This document shows, in pieces, positions 28,358 to 36,683 of a stretch of 64,000 nucleotides of DNA. Every line of letters begins with the position of its first letter. Position 1 is the stretch's first letter. Where the stretch lies: NCBI RefSeq assembly GCF_946998875.1, contig NZ_CAMQAY010000001.1:186001-250000 (forward strand), written 5' to 3'. The DNA comes from an uncultured Peptoniphilus sp. Lineage in GTDB: Bacteria; Bacillota; Clostridia; Tissierellales; Peptoniphilaceae. A model generated the notes under the pieces. The model did no database searches. It was not told the origin of the DNA and saw nothing but the letters and a program-made list of their open reading frames with translations. The translations under genes and the position numbers were made by a program.

Positions 28358-30932
28358 AAACCCAAGGGAAAAATTAGATTTTGAAAATTTAAAGGGTGAG
28401 AAGACTCTTGTCATCTTGCCCTCTCAGTCTGCAATAAATTTTTACATAAGGGATATGCTAAAAAAGGGCATTGACATAACAAAGACGGAATTCGAAACTT
28501 TTGACGGCATTGGTAAAAAGAATAGGAAGAAAAAGCCCGACTCAATTTTAAAATACATCATCCTCTCAAAAATTTTGAAAAATAGTTTTAGGGACATGGA
28601 AATTTTTCCAGAGACAGTGGACATTGTCTTGGACTTTTTTGACGACCTATGCGAAAACAATTTGTCTAGTGAGGACATTTTAAAAATTGATGGGGAAATT
28701 TTTAAGGAGCTTTCTAAAGTTTTTGAGCTTTATAAGGCATATTTTGATGATAAAGGCTACGACCTTTACGGAAGACTAAAGGATTCTTCTGTGGAAAAGA
28801 GTCCCTACGACAGCATAATTATCTCTGGCTTTTTGGAATTTAGAAAAAATGAAGAGGAAATTATAGAAAAACTTGCTGACCTGTCAGACAAAAATATTTA
28901 CCTTGACCTGCCCTTTAATTTTATAAAATCTGATTTGATTTCTTCCACTATAAGTAGCCTAGAGGACCTTGGCTTTATTTTAGAGGAGTCAGAATTTTTG
29001 GACTACAAAGAGGACTTAAAGAAGAAGGATATAAAAATTATTTCATCAGATAAGGATTTTTACAATTTATTTTTCTCACAGCTAAAACTTTTGTTAAAGG
29101 ACAAGGAGGTGGGGGACCTTGGCATCTTAAGTGGCTCAAAAAGTCTTGCTGAAAAGATAAAATCCAGGGAATTCTTTGAGGGGCTTGAATTTAATGTAAA
29201 AAGCAGTGAAAAATCCCTTCTTGAAAGCGAATTTTTAATCCTCATGGACTATTTTTTAAATAAAAATAAAGAAGGCAGCTTAAAAAGAGTGAGACTAATA
29301 TATTTCCCTCTTGATGTAGATGAAATTTCACTGGAAAAGGCACTGATGACCTACAATTTTAAGAACTTATCTGACATAGACTTTTCAAATGTAAAAAGCC
29401 TTGAAGTAAATACAGATTCTCCAGAAAATTTTTTTGCTGGTCTAGACTTTTTGCAAAAAGAAAAAATAGATGACCTTGGGACTTTAGATTATTACATCAA
29501 ATTTTTTGAAAATTATTTAGAGTCTGCAAGGGAAAAAATAAGGGAAGAAGTAGAAAAAAATCCAGAGACTTTGGCACTTCGTGATCTGAGATTTCTTGAC
29601 AAAATGGAAGAAAATTTTTCTAAGATGAAAAATCTCTCTTCACTATACAAGGAGATTTCACTTTTTGATTTTGTCTTGATCACGAAAAAATACCTTGAAA
29701 AGTCAAAACTTGATGAAGTTCAAAACTTAGAGGGCATAGAAATCGCATCTTATGCTGCAAACTATTATAGGGACTTTAAAAATTTAATTTTAATTGGCTT
29801 TGACAAAAATTTTGAGAGAAAAAATAAAAATAACTTCCTTTACAATAGGGAAGGGGAAAAGGACATGGAGAGGATTGGCCTTGTAAGGGACAATTTTAAG
29901 CGGGATTACATCTATCTCGTCTACGATTTGCTTTCATCAGATAAAATTTTTATTTTAATTGAGGACCACAAGAAGGGACTTTCAAAACTTTTAAACACCT
30001 TGATTTATGACTTAGACTTAAAAATTAAAGATCACGAAAAAATTTACACCACATCAAAGCTTGACCTGGACTATGAGAGTCATGATTTAGACTACAAGGT
30101 TTCTGCCGCTGAACTTAGTGGCATCAACAAAAAAATTAAGGATAGAAATTATTCTGTCACAGATTTTGATATTTTAAAGGACTGTCCAAGGAGATTTCTC
30201 TTTGAGAGAGTTTATAAAATTGAAAGATTGGAAAAGGAATATGAGGAAAAATATTATTTAAGTGAGGGGGACAAGTTCCACCACATTTTGGAGAAATATT
30301 TTAAGAGTGAAAGAGATTTAAATATAAATACTTTAAAAAAATTAATTCTCCAGGAAGAAAATTTGGGGGACTTTAAGGATTTGTCCTTCCTTGAAAAAAT
30401 TTCTGTCATAAATTCCTTTAAGATCTTAAGGAATTACATTGAGAAGGACTTGGAAGAGCAGAAAAAATATGGCTTTAGCCCAAAATATTTTGAAGAGGGC
30501 TTTGTAACTGATGTCAGTGGACTAAAAGTAAAGGGCAGAATCGACAGAATTGACGCCTTGGGAGACCAAGAAATTTTAATTGACTACAAGAGGTCCAAGG
30601 GCAGGACGAGAAAGGAAATAGAAGATTTAAAATCTTTTCAAATGCCTCTTTATGCTATAGCCAGAAGAAAAGTGGGTAAGAAAATAGCAAGTGCCACTTA
30701 CGGCTCTGTGAAAAGGGCAGAGATTGCCACTGTTATAAAAAATTCTGACCTCTTGCCAAGAGACGACAAGAAGAAAAATTATTTTTCCTCTGAAGACTTG
30801 GCTGTACTATTAAAAAATGTTGAAGATGAAATAATTAGAATGACCAAGAGCATAAGAGCAGGGGATTATACGTCCACTAGCACTTGCGAAAATTGCGACT
30901 ACAGAGAAATTTGCGAGAATAAGGAGATTTAA
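28338..30932 (+). CDS. AddB-like PD-(D/E)XK nuclease
   Basis: Probable inactivated-helicase/nuclease subunit of a recombination-repair complex. It is 864 aa, shorter than Bacillus AddB (about 1,160). The C-terminal third has the RecB-type nuclease: CPRRFLFERVYKIE, GDKFHHILE, GRIDRIDAL and ILIDYKRSKG (catalytic Asp and Lys). A Cys cluster (KDCPRRF and TCENCDYREIC) fits the AddB/Cas4 4Fe-4S staple. The N-terminal region lacks a clear Walker A. It overlaps the rluA-type gene by 20 nt and abuts the cyclo-ligase gene. No addA is in the window, so the name is withheld. Confidence 0.8.
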   Translation: MKKIIFRNPREKLDFENLKGEKTLVILPSQSAINFYIRDMLKKGIDITKTEFETFDGIGKKNRKKKPDSILKYIILSKILKNSFRDMEIFPETVDIVLDFFDDLCENNLSSEDILKIDGEIFKELSKVFELYKAYFDDKGYDLYGRLKDSSVEKSPYDSIIISGFLEFRKNEEEIIEKLADLSDKNIYLDLPFNFIKSDLISSTISSLEDLGFILEESEFLDYKEDLKKKDIKIISSDKDFYNLFFSQLKLLLKDKEVGDLGILSGSKSLAEKIKSREFFEGLEFNVKSSEKSLLESEFLILMDYFLNKNKEGSLKRVRLIYFPLDVDEISLEKALMTYNFKNLSDIDFSNVKSLEVNTDSPENFFAGLDFLQKEKIDDLGTLDYYIKFFENYLESAREKIREEVEKNPETLALRDLRFLDKMEENFSKMKNLSSLYKEISLFDFVLITKKYLEKSKLDEVQNLEGIEIASYAANYYRDFKNLILIGFDKNFERKNKNNFLYNREGEKDMERIGLVRDNFKRDYIYLVYDLLSSDKIFILIEDHKKGLSKLLNTLIYDLDLKIKDHEKIYTTSKLDLDYESHDLDYKVSAAELSGINKKIKDRNYSVTDFDILKDCPRRFLFERVYKIERLEKEYEEKYYLSEGDKFHHILEKYFKSERDLNINTLKKLILQEENLGDFKDLSFLEKISVINSFKILRNYIEKDLEEQKKYGFSPKYFEEGFVTDVSGLKVKGRIDRIDALGDQEILIDYKRSKGRTRKEIEDLKSFQMPLYAIARRKVGKKIASATYGSVKRAEIATVIKNSDLLPRDDKKKNYFSSEDLAVLLKNVEDEIIRMTKSIRAGDYTSTSTCENCDYREICENKEI

Positions 30933-31478
30933 ATGGATAAAAAAGAACTTAGAAAAAAATATACAAAAGTTAGAGCAGAAGTTCAAGATAGAGATGAAAA
31001 AAATAAAAAAATTAGGGAAAATCTTAAAAATTTAGAAATTTACAAGAAGGCAAAGTCTGTTTTTGTTTTTATTTCCTATAAAAGTGAAGTTGACACAAAA
31101 AAAATCATCGACGACATAATTAAGGATGGCAAAAAACTTTTGGTGCCACTTGTAAAGGGCAGGGACATGATTGCAGTTGAAGTAAAGGGAATAGAAGACT
31201 TAGAGGCAAATAAAATGGGAATCCTTGAGCCAAAGTCTGGCGAAGAAGTTCTTGATGTGGACTTAACTATTACGCCGGGTCTTGCCTTTGATAGTGAGGG
31301 CTATAGACTTGGCTACGGCGGAGGCTACTACGACAAATTTTTTGCCAAAGTGGACACTATAAGAATGGGCATTGGCTATTCTGATCAAATTGTAGAAGAA
31401 GTCCCTCATGAAGATTACGACAAAAAATTAAATTATCTTTTGACAGATAAGGGCTTAATCGAGTTTGATGCTAAATGA
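30933..31478 (+). CDS. 5-formyltetrahydrofolate cyclo-ligase
   Basis: Converts 5-formyl-THF to 5,10-methenyl-THF with ATP, rescuing a dead-end folate; this ties in with the THF-linked histidine pathway. It is 181 aa. Family blocks: MDKKELRKKYTKVR at the N-terminus, VFVFISYKSEVDT, and the signature GLAFDSEGYRLGYGGGYYDK (nucleotide/folate site). The ATG follows the upstream stop directly, with AAGGAGA upstream. The end overlaps the CPBP gene by 4 nt (ATGA). Confidence 0.95.
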   Translation: MDKKELRKKYTKVRAEVQDRDEKNKKIRENLKNLEIYKKAKSVFVFISYKSEVDTKKIIDDIIKDGKKLLVPLVKGRDMIAVEVKGIEDLEANKMGILEPKSGEEVLDVDLTITPGLAFDSEGYRLGYGGGYYDKFFAKVDTIRMGIGYSDQIVEEVPHEDYDKKLNYLLTDKGLIEFDAK

Positions 31479-32164
31479 AAAGACACTACCCTAAGATAGA
31501 AGCAAAGACCTGGAAGTGGCTCCTTGCCCTTGTAATTTCTGTTGGCTCCTTTTATGGAGTTAGCCTTTTATTTTACGCACTTAAGGTAAAAAATGAAATT
31601 GTCTATGCCCTAGCCATAAGTATTTTATGTCTACTTTCACTTTTAGTAGTGGACAAAAATTTTATCAAAAAAATATTTTTGCCCATAAAGATGAAGGACC
31701 TAGGCTACATTGTTATTGGTCTTGGCTTTTCTGTAGTGGCAGTTATAATTTCTGCTATTGCAGTAGAAAGGCTGGGCATAAAGGGTGCTACCAATCCAAT
31801 ATTTGATGTGCTTACGCCAGATAATTTTAAGAGCTTTTTTGTCTCAACAACAATTCAATTTATTGCAGAAGAAATTATTTTTATTATTCCCTTTTTGTTT
31901 GTCATAAATAAAATGAAGACGAAAAATAATATTTTAAAGACAACTTTAGCTATTCTTCTTTCATCAGTTATCTTCGGCGCAATGCACCTTTCAACTTATA
32001 ATTTTAACCTGCTTCAAGCAGTCCTTATAATTTCAATAATAAGGACGGGTCTATCCATGTCCTATGTTCTTTCAAAAAATTTAAGCGTCACCTATGTCAT
32101 TCACATAATTTACGACTGGAGCTTGATTTTAATCTATCTTGCAGCAGGACAAATGATACAATAA
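31475..32164 (+). CDS. CPBP-family intramembrane metalloprotease-like protein
   Basis: Abi/CPBP family membrane protein, 229 aa, about six helices. The paired glutamates (IAEEIIFIIPF, near residue 130), FGAMH and HIIYDW correspond to motifs 1 (EExxxR), 2 (FxxxH) and 3 (HxxxD/N). The Arg of motif 1 is replaced by Ile, so activity is uncertain. ATGA overlap with the cyclo-ligase gene shows coupling. Substrate unknown. Terminator follows. Confidence 0.82.
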   Translation: MKRHYPKIEAKTWKWLLALVISVGSFYGVSLLFYALKVKNEIVYALAISILCLLSLLVVDKNFIKKIFLPIKMKDLGYIVIGLGFSVVAVIISAIAVERLGIKGATNPIFDVLTPDNFKSFFVSTTIQFIAEEIIFIIPFLFVINKMKTKNNILKTTLAILLSSVIFGAMHLSTYNFNLLQAVLIISIIRTGLSMSYVLSKNLSVTYVIHIIYDWSLILIYLAAGQMIQ

Positions 32165-32167
32165 ATA

Positions 32168-32207
32168 AAACCACGAGTTTTAAATTTTAAAGCCCGTGGT
32201 TTTTTTA
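32168..32207 (+). terminator. Terminator after the CPBP gene
   Basis: AAACCACG ... CGTGGTTT stem enclosing a smaller TTTAAA-type hairpin, followed by T7; an A-rich left flank may let it act on the opposite strand too. Confidence 0.8.
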
Positions 32208-32238
32208 CGCGAAAATTAAATTTTAAATTGAATAAAGC

Positions 32239-33123
32239 TTAAACTGAAAGCTCTTTAAAGCCCTTGCCCAAAATTTCTGAAGTGTCAGAGACGGAGACAA
32301 AGGCATCGGGGTCGATCTCTTTTATAATTTGTCTAAGCTTAACAAGTTGTTTGGAAGAGCAGACTACATACAAAATGTTGACATCCTTCTTTTTGTAAGA
32401 AGTGATTCCCTTGATGTAAGTTGCACCTCTGTGAACTTCCTTGTAAATTTCTCTTGCAATCTCTTCGTTCTTTTCAGAAATGGCAAGGACTTGCTTTTGT
32501 TTTCCAACTCCAAGTTGAATTTTATCTACAACATTGTAGTTTATAAACATAAGGATTAAAGTAAAGAGGACCTTGTCTATGGAAAAGAAATAGCCAAGAG
32601 AGCTTACTATTATAAAGTTGATGCCCATTAGGACACTTCCTATAGTGATGTTAAATTTCTTTTTAAGAATTGCCGCTACTATGTCAAGACCTCCCGTTGA
32701 TGTTCCGTTTCGAAAGGCAATGCCCATGCCAATACCATTTAAGAGACCACCAAAGATTGAGGCAAGGATTGGTTCCTTTGTAATGTAAAAACCTGGCAAG
32801 ATTTTTTGATAAAAGGAAGCAAAAATAGATAGGAGCAAAATCGATAGGGTAGAGAAAAATGTAAAGTCTCTATCTAAAAAGAAAAAGCTCAAAAGAGATG
32901 TTGGTATATTTAATATAAATATTAGCAAAGGAAGACTTATGCCTGTTACATTAGATGTCAAAATACTAAGACCAGTCAAGCCTCCAGATATCAATAAATT
33001 TGGTTTTATTATGTAAACTATAGAAAAAGATACTATTAAAGTGCAGACAATTACTGATAGAAGTTTTCTCTGAAAAGTTTTAGAAAAAATCCATTTTTTT
33101 AAACTCATTGCACCTGAGTTCAT
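32239..33123 (-). CDS. YitT-family membrane protein with DUF2179 domain
   Basis: Function unknown. It is 294 aa on the minus strand, ATG with GAGGTGA upstream. Five to six N-terminal membrane helices carry the YitT signature (ISGGLTGLSIL and NGTSTGGLDIVAAIL). The C-terminal cytoplasmic DUF2179 domain (VLAISEKNEEIAREIYKEV ... VYVVCSSK-type strand, here LYVVCSSKQLVKL) is the ferredoxin-like regulatory domain of this family. A shorter relative lacking that domain is at 55235. Confidence 0.9.
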   Translation of the reverse strand: MNSGAMSLKKWIFSKTFQRKLLSVIVCTLIVSFSIVYIIKPNLLISGGLTGLSILTSNVTGISLPLLIFILNIPTSLLSFFFLDRDFTFFSTLSILLLSIFASFYQKILPGFYITKEPILASIFGGLLNGIGMGIAFRNGTSTGGLDIVAAILKKKFNITIGSVLMGINFIIVSSLGYFFSIDKVLFTLILMFINYNVVDKIQLGVGKQKQVLAISEKNEEIAREIYKEVHRGATYIKGITSYKKKDVNILYVVCSSKQLVKLRQIIKEIDPDAFVSVSDTSEILGKGFKELSV

Positions 33124-33436
33124 AAAATCACCTCATAAGCTATGATACACTAAAACCATGAGAATTTTAAGTAAAAAATGAAATAAAAATTCTAAAAAAA
33201 CCTTATTGTAAGGCAAATTTCTTTTAAAGAATTTATATGAATTTAGTGAAAATGATTACCCTAAAAAATGATAAAATTATTGGCGAAAATGGAAATAAAA
33301 AGGGACTTAGAATTAAGGAAAGAAAGAAAAAAAATTTTACCATTGTTTACGATTTGCATTATTATTTGCCAAAAAAAATTAAAATTTAAAGCTATAAGTA
33401 CAAAAATAAACAATTCGTTAAAGTTAATTCCACAAC
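33124..33436. other. Gene-free A+T-rich divergent region before glutamate dehydrogenase
   Basis: Apart from the gdh promoter at its right end I see nothing in this stretch. An open frame at 33268-33459 has no ribosome binding site, a Lys/Ile-only composition, and runs into the promoter. Confidence 0.5.
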
Positions 33437-33465
33437 TTGAACTTAATATTTCTATTTGATATAAT
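33437..33465 (+). promoter_or_regulatory. Strong promoter of glutamate dehydrogenase
   Basis: TTGAAC (33437-33442), 17-bp spacer, TGATATAAT (33457-33465) with extended -10. Predicted start is near 33472. Confidence 0.9.
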
Positions 33466-33518
33466 TATGGCTGTAAGAAATGGTTATCATGATTATACAT
33501 AAAGGAGAGTGTTTTAAA

Positions 33519-34784
33519 ATGACAGATACTTTAAATCCGTTAGTAGCAGCTCAACAAAAAGTTAAGGCTGCATGTGACAAGCTAGGTTGTGACCCAGCTG
33601 TTTATGAAATTCTAAAAGAACCTGAAAGAGTAATTGAAATTTCTATCCCAGTAAAGATGGATGATGGTTCAGTTAAAACTTTCAAAGGTTGGAGATCAGC
33701 TCACTCAACAGCAGTTGGTCCAGCTAAAGGTGGAGTTAGATTCCATCCAAATGTATGCCTAGACGAAGTTAAGGCTCTTTCACTTTGGATGACTTTCAAA
33801 GGTGGCGCACTTGGCCTTCCATACGGTGGAGGAAAAGGTGGAATTTGTGTTGACCCATCAGAACTTTCTGACAGAGAATTAGAACAACTTTGTAGAGGTT
33901 GGGTAAGAGGTCTTTACAAATACCTTGGAGAAAGAATTGATATTCCAGCACCAGACGTTAACACTAACGGACAAATCATGTCTTGGTTTATTGATGAATA
34001 CATCAAAGTAAACGGAGACAGACAAGATATTGGAACTTTCACAGGTAAACCAGTTGGACTTGGTGGATCTGAAGGAAGAAACGAAGCAACAGGATTTGGT
34101 GTTGCTGTAGTAACTAGAGAAGCTGCTAAACGTGAAGGAATTGATTTCAAACACGCTAAGATTGCAGTTCAAGGTTTCGGTAACGTTGGATCTTTCACAG
34201 TTAAAAACATTGAAAGACAAGGCGGAAAAGTTTACGCTCTAGCTGAATGGGACAAAAAAGAAGGAAACTACGCTCTATACAATGAAAATGGACTAGATTT
34301 CAAAAAACTTATTGAATATAAGAACGAACACCACACACTAATCGGTTACCCAGATGCAAAACAAATTTCTGCAGATGAATTCTGGACAGGTCAATGGGAT
34401 ATCTTAATTCCAGCTGCTCTTGAAAATGTAATCACTGGTGATGTAGCTCAAAAACTTAATGTTAAATTAGTTTGTGAAGCAGCTAACGGACCTACTACTC
34501 CAGAAGGAGATAAAGTTCTTGCTGAAAGAGGAATTCCTCTAACTCCAGACATTTTAACTAACTCAGGTGGAGTTCTTGTTTCTTATTACGAATGGGTTCA
34601 AAACCAATACGGAATGTACTGGACTGAAGCTGAAGTAGAAGAAAAACAAGAAGCTGACATGATGAAAGCTATCAAAGGCGTATTCGGAGTTTGTGATGAA
34701 TATGATGTAGTTCCTAGAGAAGGAGTTTACATGTACGCTATCCAATCTATCGATAAAGCTATGAAACTTAGAGGATGGTATTAA
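33519..34784 (+). CDS. gdhA: Glutamate dehydrogenase (NAD(P)-dependent)
   Basis: Oxidatively deaminates glutamate to 2-oxoglutarate and ammonia, or the reverse; here probably glutamate fermentation. It is 421 aa. Blocks: PAKGGVRFHPNV, GALGLPYGGGKGGI (catalytic Lys), PAPDVNTNGQIMSW, and the dinucleotide-binding GFGNVG. The ATG at 33519 (MTDTLNP) follows AAGGAGAG; an in-frame ATG at 33480 has no Shine-Dalgarno. Codon use is like the hut genes (highly expressed type) and unlike the flanking genes. Monocistronic, with strong promoter and terminator. Confidence 0.96.
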   Translation: MTDTLNPLVAAQQKVKAACDKLGCDPAVYEILKEPERVIEISIPVKMDDGSVKTFKGWRSAHSTAVGPAKGGVRFHPNVCLDEVKALSLWMTFKGGALGLPYGGGKGGICVDPSELSDRELEQLCRGWVRGLYKYLGERIDIPAPDVNTNGQIMSWFIDEYIKVNGDRQDIGTFTGKPVGLGGSEGRNEATGFGVAVVTREAAKREGIDFKHAKIAVQGFGNVGSFTVKNIERQGGKVYALAEWDKKEGNYALYNENGLDFKKLIEYKNEHHTLIGYPDAKQISADEFWTGQWDILIPAALENVITGDVAQKLNVKLVCEAANGPTTPEGDKVLAERGIPLTPDILTNSGGVLVSYYEWVQNQYGMYWTEAEVEEKQEADMMKAIKGVFGVCDEYDVVPREGVYMYAIQSIDKAMKLRGWY

Positions 34785-34819
34785 TCCTCGGGCTTAAATG
34801 AAAAGCTTAATAAAATGAC

Positions 34820-34850
34820 TAAAAACCGCAGCATATGTTGCGGTTTTTTT
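34820..34850 (+). terminator. Terminator of glutamate dehydrogenase
   Basis: AAACCGCA / TGCGGTTT stem around GCATATGT, followed by T7. Confidence 0.93.
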
Positions 34851-34884
34851 GTTTAAATTTATTTTTAAATATTTATTTTGCAAG

Positions 34885-34921
34885 AAAAAAGTGGAGAAAA
34901 TATCATTGCCTCCACTTTTTT
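34885..34921. terminator. Bidirectional terminator between gdh and the hydrogenase operon
   Basis: AAAAAGTGGAG / CTCCACTTTTT 11-bp stem with a 13-nt loop and runs of A and T on its two sides. It ends the minus-strand hyd operon. Confidence 0.88.
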
Positions 34922-34937
34922 ATTTATAAAAATTATA

Positions 34938-36674
34938 TTATATTTTTTCTCTTGGAATATATGATGTGTGAAGCAAATCGTGGGCTCTTTCGCCATAAGG
35001 CCTTCCTAGATAATTTTTGTAGATTTCTTTTATCATTGGATTTTCATGAGCCTTTCTAATTTTTTTATTTTTGTCAATTTCGTAAAGTGCCCTTTGTCTT
35101 TTCAAAAGAATTTCTTCGTGACCATGGTGGTAAGGTTGACCGCCGCCACCAATGCAGCCGCCAGGGCAAGCCATAATTTCTATGGCTTGGAAGTCGTACT
35201 TCTTGCTCTTTATTCCATCTAATAATTTTCTGGCGTTGCCAAGTCCGTGAGCTATGCCAACTTTTAAGTTCAAGTCGCCAATTTTAACTTCTGCACCTCT
35301 TATGCCCTTAAGACCTCTTAATTCTTCAAATTCAATTTTTTCTAGCTCTTCGCCAGTTAACCATTCGCTGGCAGTTCTTATGGCTGCTTCAATTACTCCG
35401 CCAGTTGTGCCAAAAATTGTTCCAGCACCGGAAGATTCGCCCATTAATTTATCAAATTTGCCTTCTTCAAGTCCGTTAAAGTCTATGCCGTAAAGTTTTA
35501 TCATTCTTCCAAGCTCTCTAGTTGAAAGGACATAGTCCACATCGCGAATATCCTTTGTTCCAAGTTCTGATCTTGCTGCTTCAGCCTTCTTTGCTGTGCA
35601 AGGCATTACTGAAACCATGACAATGTCCTTGGCAGGGATGCCTGTTTTATTTGCGTAATAAGTTTTTACCATGGAGCCCATCATAATTTGTGGGGACTTA
35701 CAGCTTGAAGGTATGTCTAACATATCAGGATAATTCATTTCTATAAATCTAACCCAGGCAGGGCAGCAGGAAGTCAAAATTGGAAGAGTTTTGTTGTTTT
35801 TAATTCTGTCAACAAGTTCGCTTGCCTCTTCCATAACTGTCAAGTCGGCTGAAAAGTCTGTGTCAAAGACTACATCAAAGCCAAGCTTTCTAAGAGCAGT
35901 GACAAGTTTTCCTGTTGTAACTTGTCCTGGCTCCATGTCAAAGAGTTCTCCAATGGCAACTCTAATTGATGGGGCAACTTGTACTACTACATGCTTCTTT
36001 GGATTTTTTATGGCATTAAAAACTTTTGCCGTTGCATCAATTTCTACTATTGCACCTGTTGGGCAAACTGCCACACATTGTCCGCAGAAGGTACAGGAAC
36101 TTTCTCTTAGGGGAATGTTAAAGGCAGGGGCAACTATGGCATCGAAACCACGATTTAGTCCGCTAAGTGTTCCCACAGTTTGAACTTCGTTACACATTGT
36201 TTCGCATCTTCTGCACATTACACATTTATTTGGATTTCTGTAAATGGAGTTGGAAGATGCATCCACCTTATGTTGCATTCTCTCGCCCTTGTAGGCAATT
36301 TCTCTTATGCCCATTTTTTCTGCCAAGGCTTGAAGTTCGCAGTTTAAATTTTTGGGACATACTAGGCAGTCCTTAGGGTGGTTGGAAAGGAGAAGCTCTA
36401 GGTTAATTTTTCTCGCTTCAACTGCCCTTGGCGTGTCAGTATTTACTATCATGCCTTCAGTTATTTCTTCAGAGCAAGCTGTGCAAAGTTTTGGCCTTCC
36501 CACAACTTCAACCATACAAATTCTACAGCTTGAAGGTTTATTTTCATAATTAAAGTTAGGAAGCTTCATATGACAAAGTGTAGGGATGTCGATGCCAATT
36601 TCTTTTGCAGCTTCTAAGATTGTCGTGCCTTCATTAACTTTCAAGTTTTTATCATTAATAACACAATTTATCAT
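34938..36674 (-). CDS. hydA: [FeFe] hydrogenase catalytic subunit HydA (NADH-linked)
   Basis: Reduces protons to H2 at the H-cluster; the alpha subunit of an electron-bifurcating or NADH-dependent hydrogenase. It is 578 aa. In order: an N-terminal [2Fe-2S] domain (Cys in TLCHM, SSCRICMVE, LCTAC), a His-ligated [4Fe-4S] (HPKDCLVCPKNLNC), two [4Fe-4S] motifs (CVMCRRCETMC, CTFCGQCVAVCP), and the H-cluster motifs TSCCPAWVRF, MPCTAKKAEA and EIMACPGGCIGGGGQP. ATG with GAGGTGA upstream; 9 nt after hydB. Maturases HydE/F/G are not in the window. Confidence 0.97.
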   Translation of the reverse strand: MINCVINDKNLKVNEGTTILEAAKEIGIDIPTLCHMKLPNFNYENKPSSCRICMVEVVGRPKLCTACSEEITEGMIVNTDTPRAVEARKINLELLLSNHPKDCLVCPKNLNCELQALAEKMGIREIAYKGERMQHKVDASSNSIYRNPNKCVMCRRCETMCNEVQTVGTLSGLNRGFDAIVAPAFNIPLRESSCTFCGQCVAVCPTGAIVEIDATAKVFNAIKNPKKHVVVQVAPSIRVAIGELFDMEPGQVTTGKLVTALRKLGFDVVFDTDFSADLTVMEEASELVDRIKNNKTLPILTSCCPAWVRFIEMNYPDMLDIPSSCKSPQIMMGSMVKTYYANKTGIPAKDIVMVSVMPCTAKKAEAARSELGTKDIRDVDYVLSTRELGRMIKLYGIDFNGLEEGKFDKLMGESSGAGTIFGTTGGVIEAAIRTASEWLTGEELEKIEFEELRGLKGIRGAEVKIGDLNLKVGIAHGLGNARKLLDGIKSKKYDFQAIEIMACPGGCIGGGGQPYHHGHEEILLKRQRALYEIDKNKKIRKAHENPMIKEIYKNYLGRPYGERAHDLLHTSYIPREKI

Positions 36675-36683
36675 AATTCACCT

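Noticed and set aside
33268..33459. 63-codon open frame before glutamate dehydrogenase
   Set aside because: No Shine-Dalgarno, low-complexity Lys/Ile composition, and it runs through the gdh promoter.
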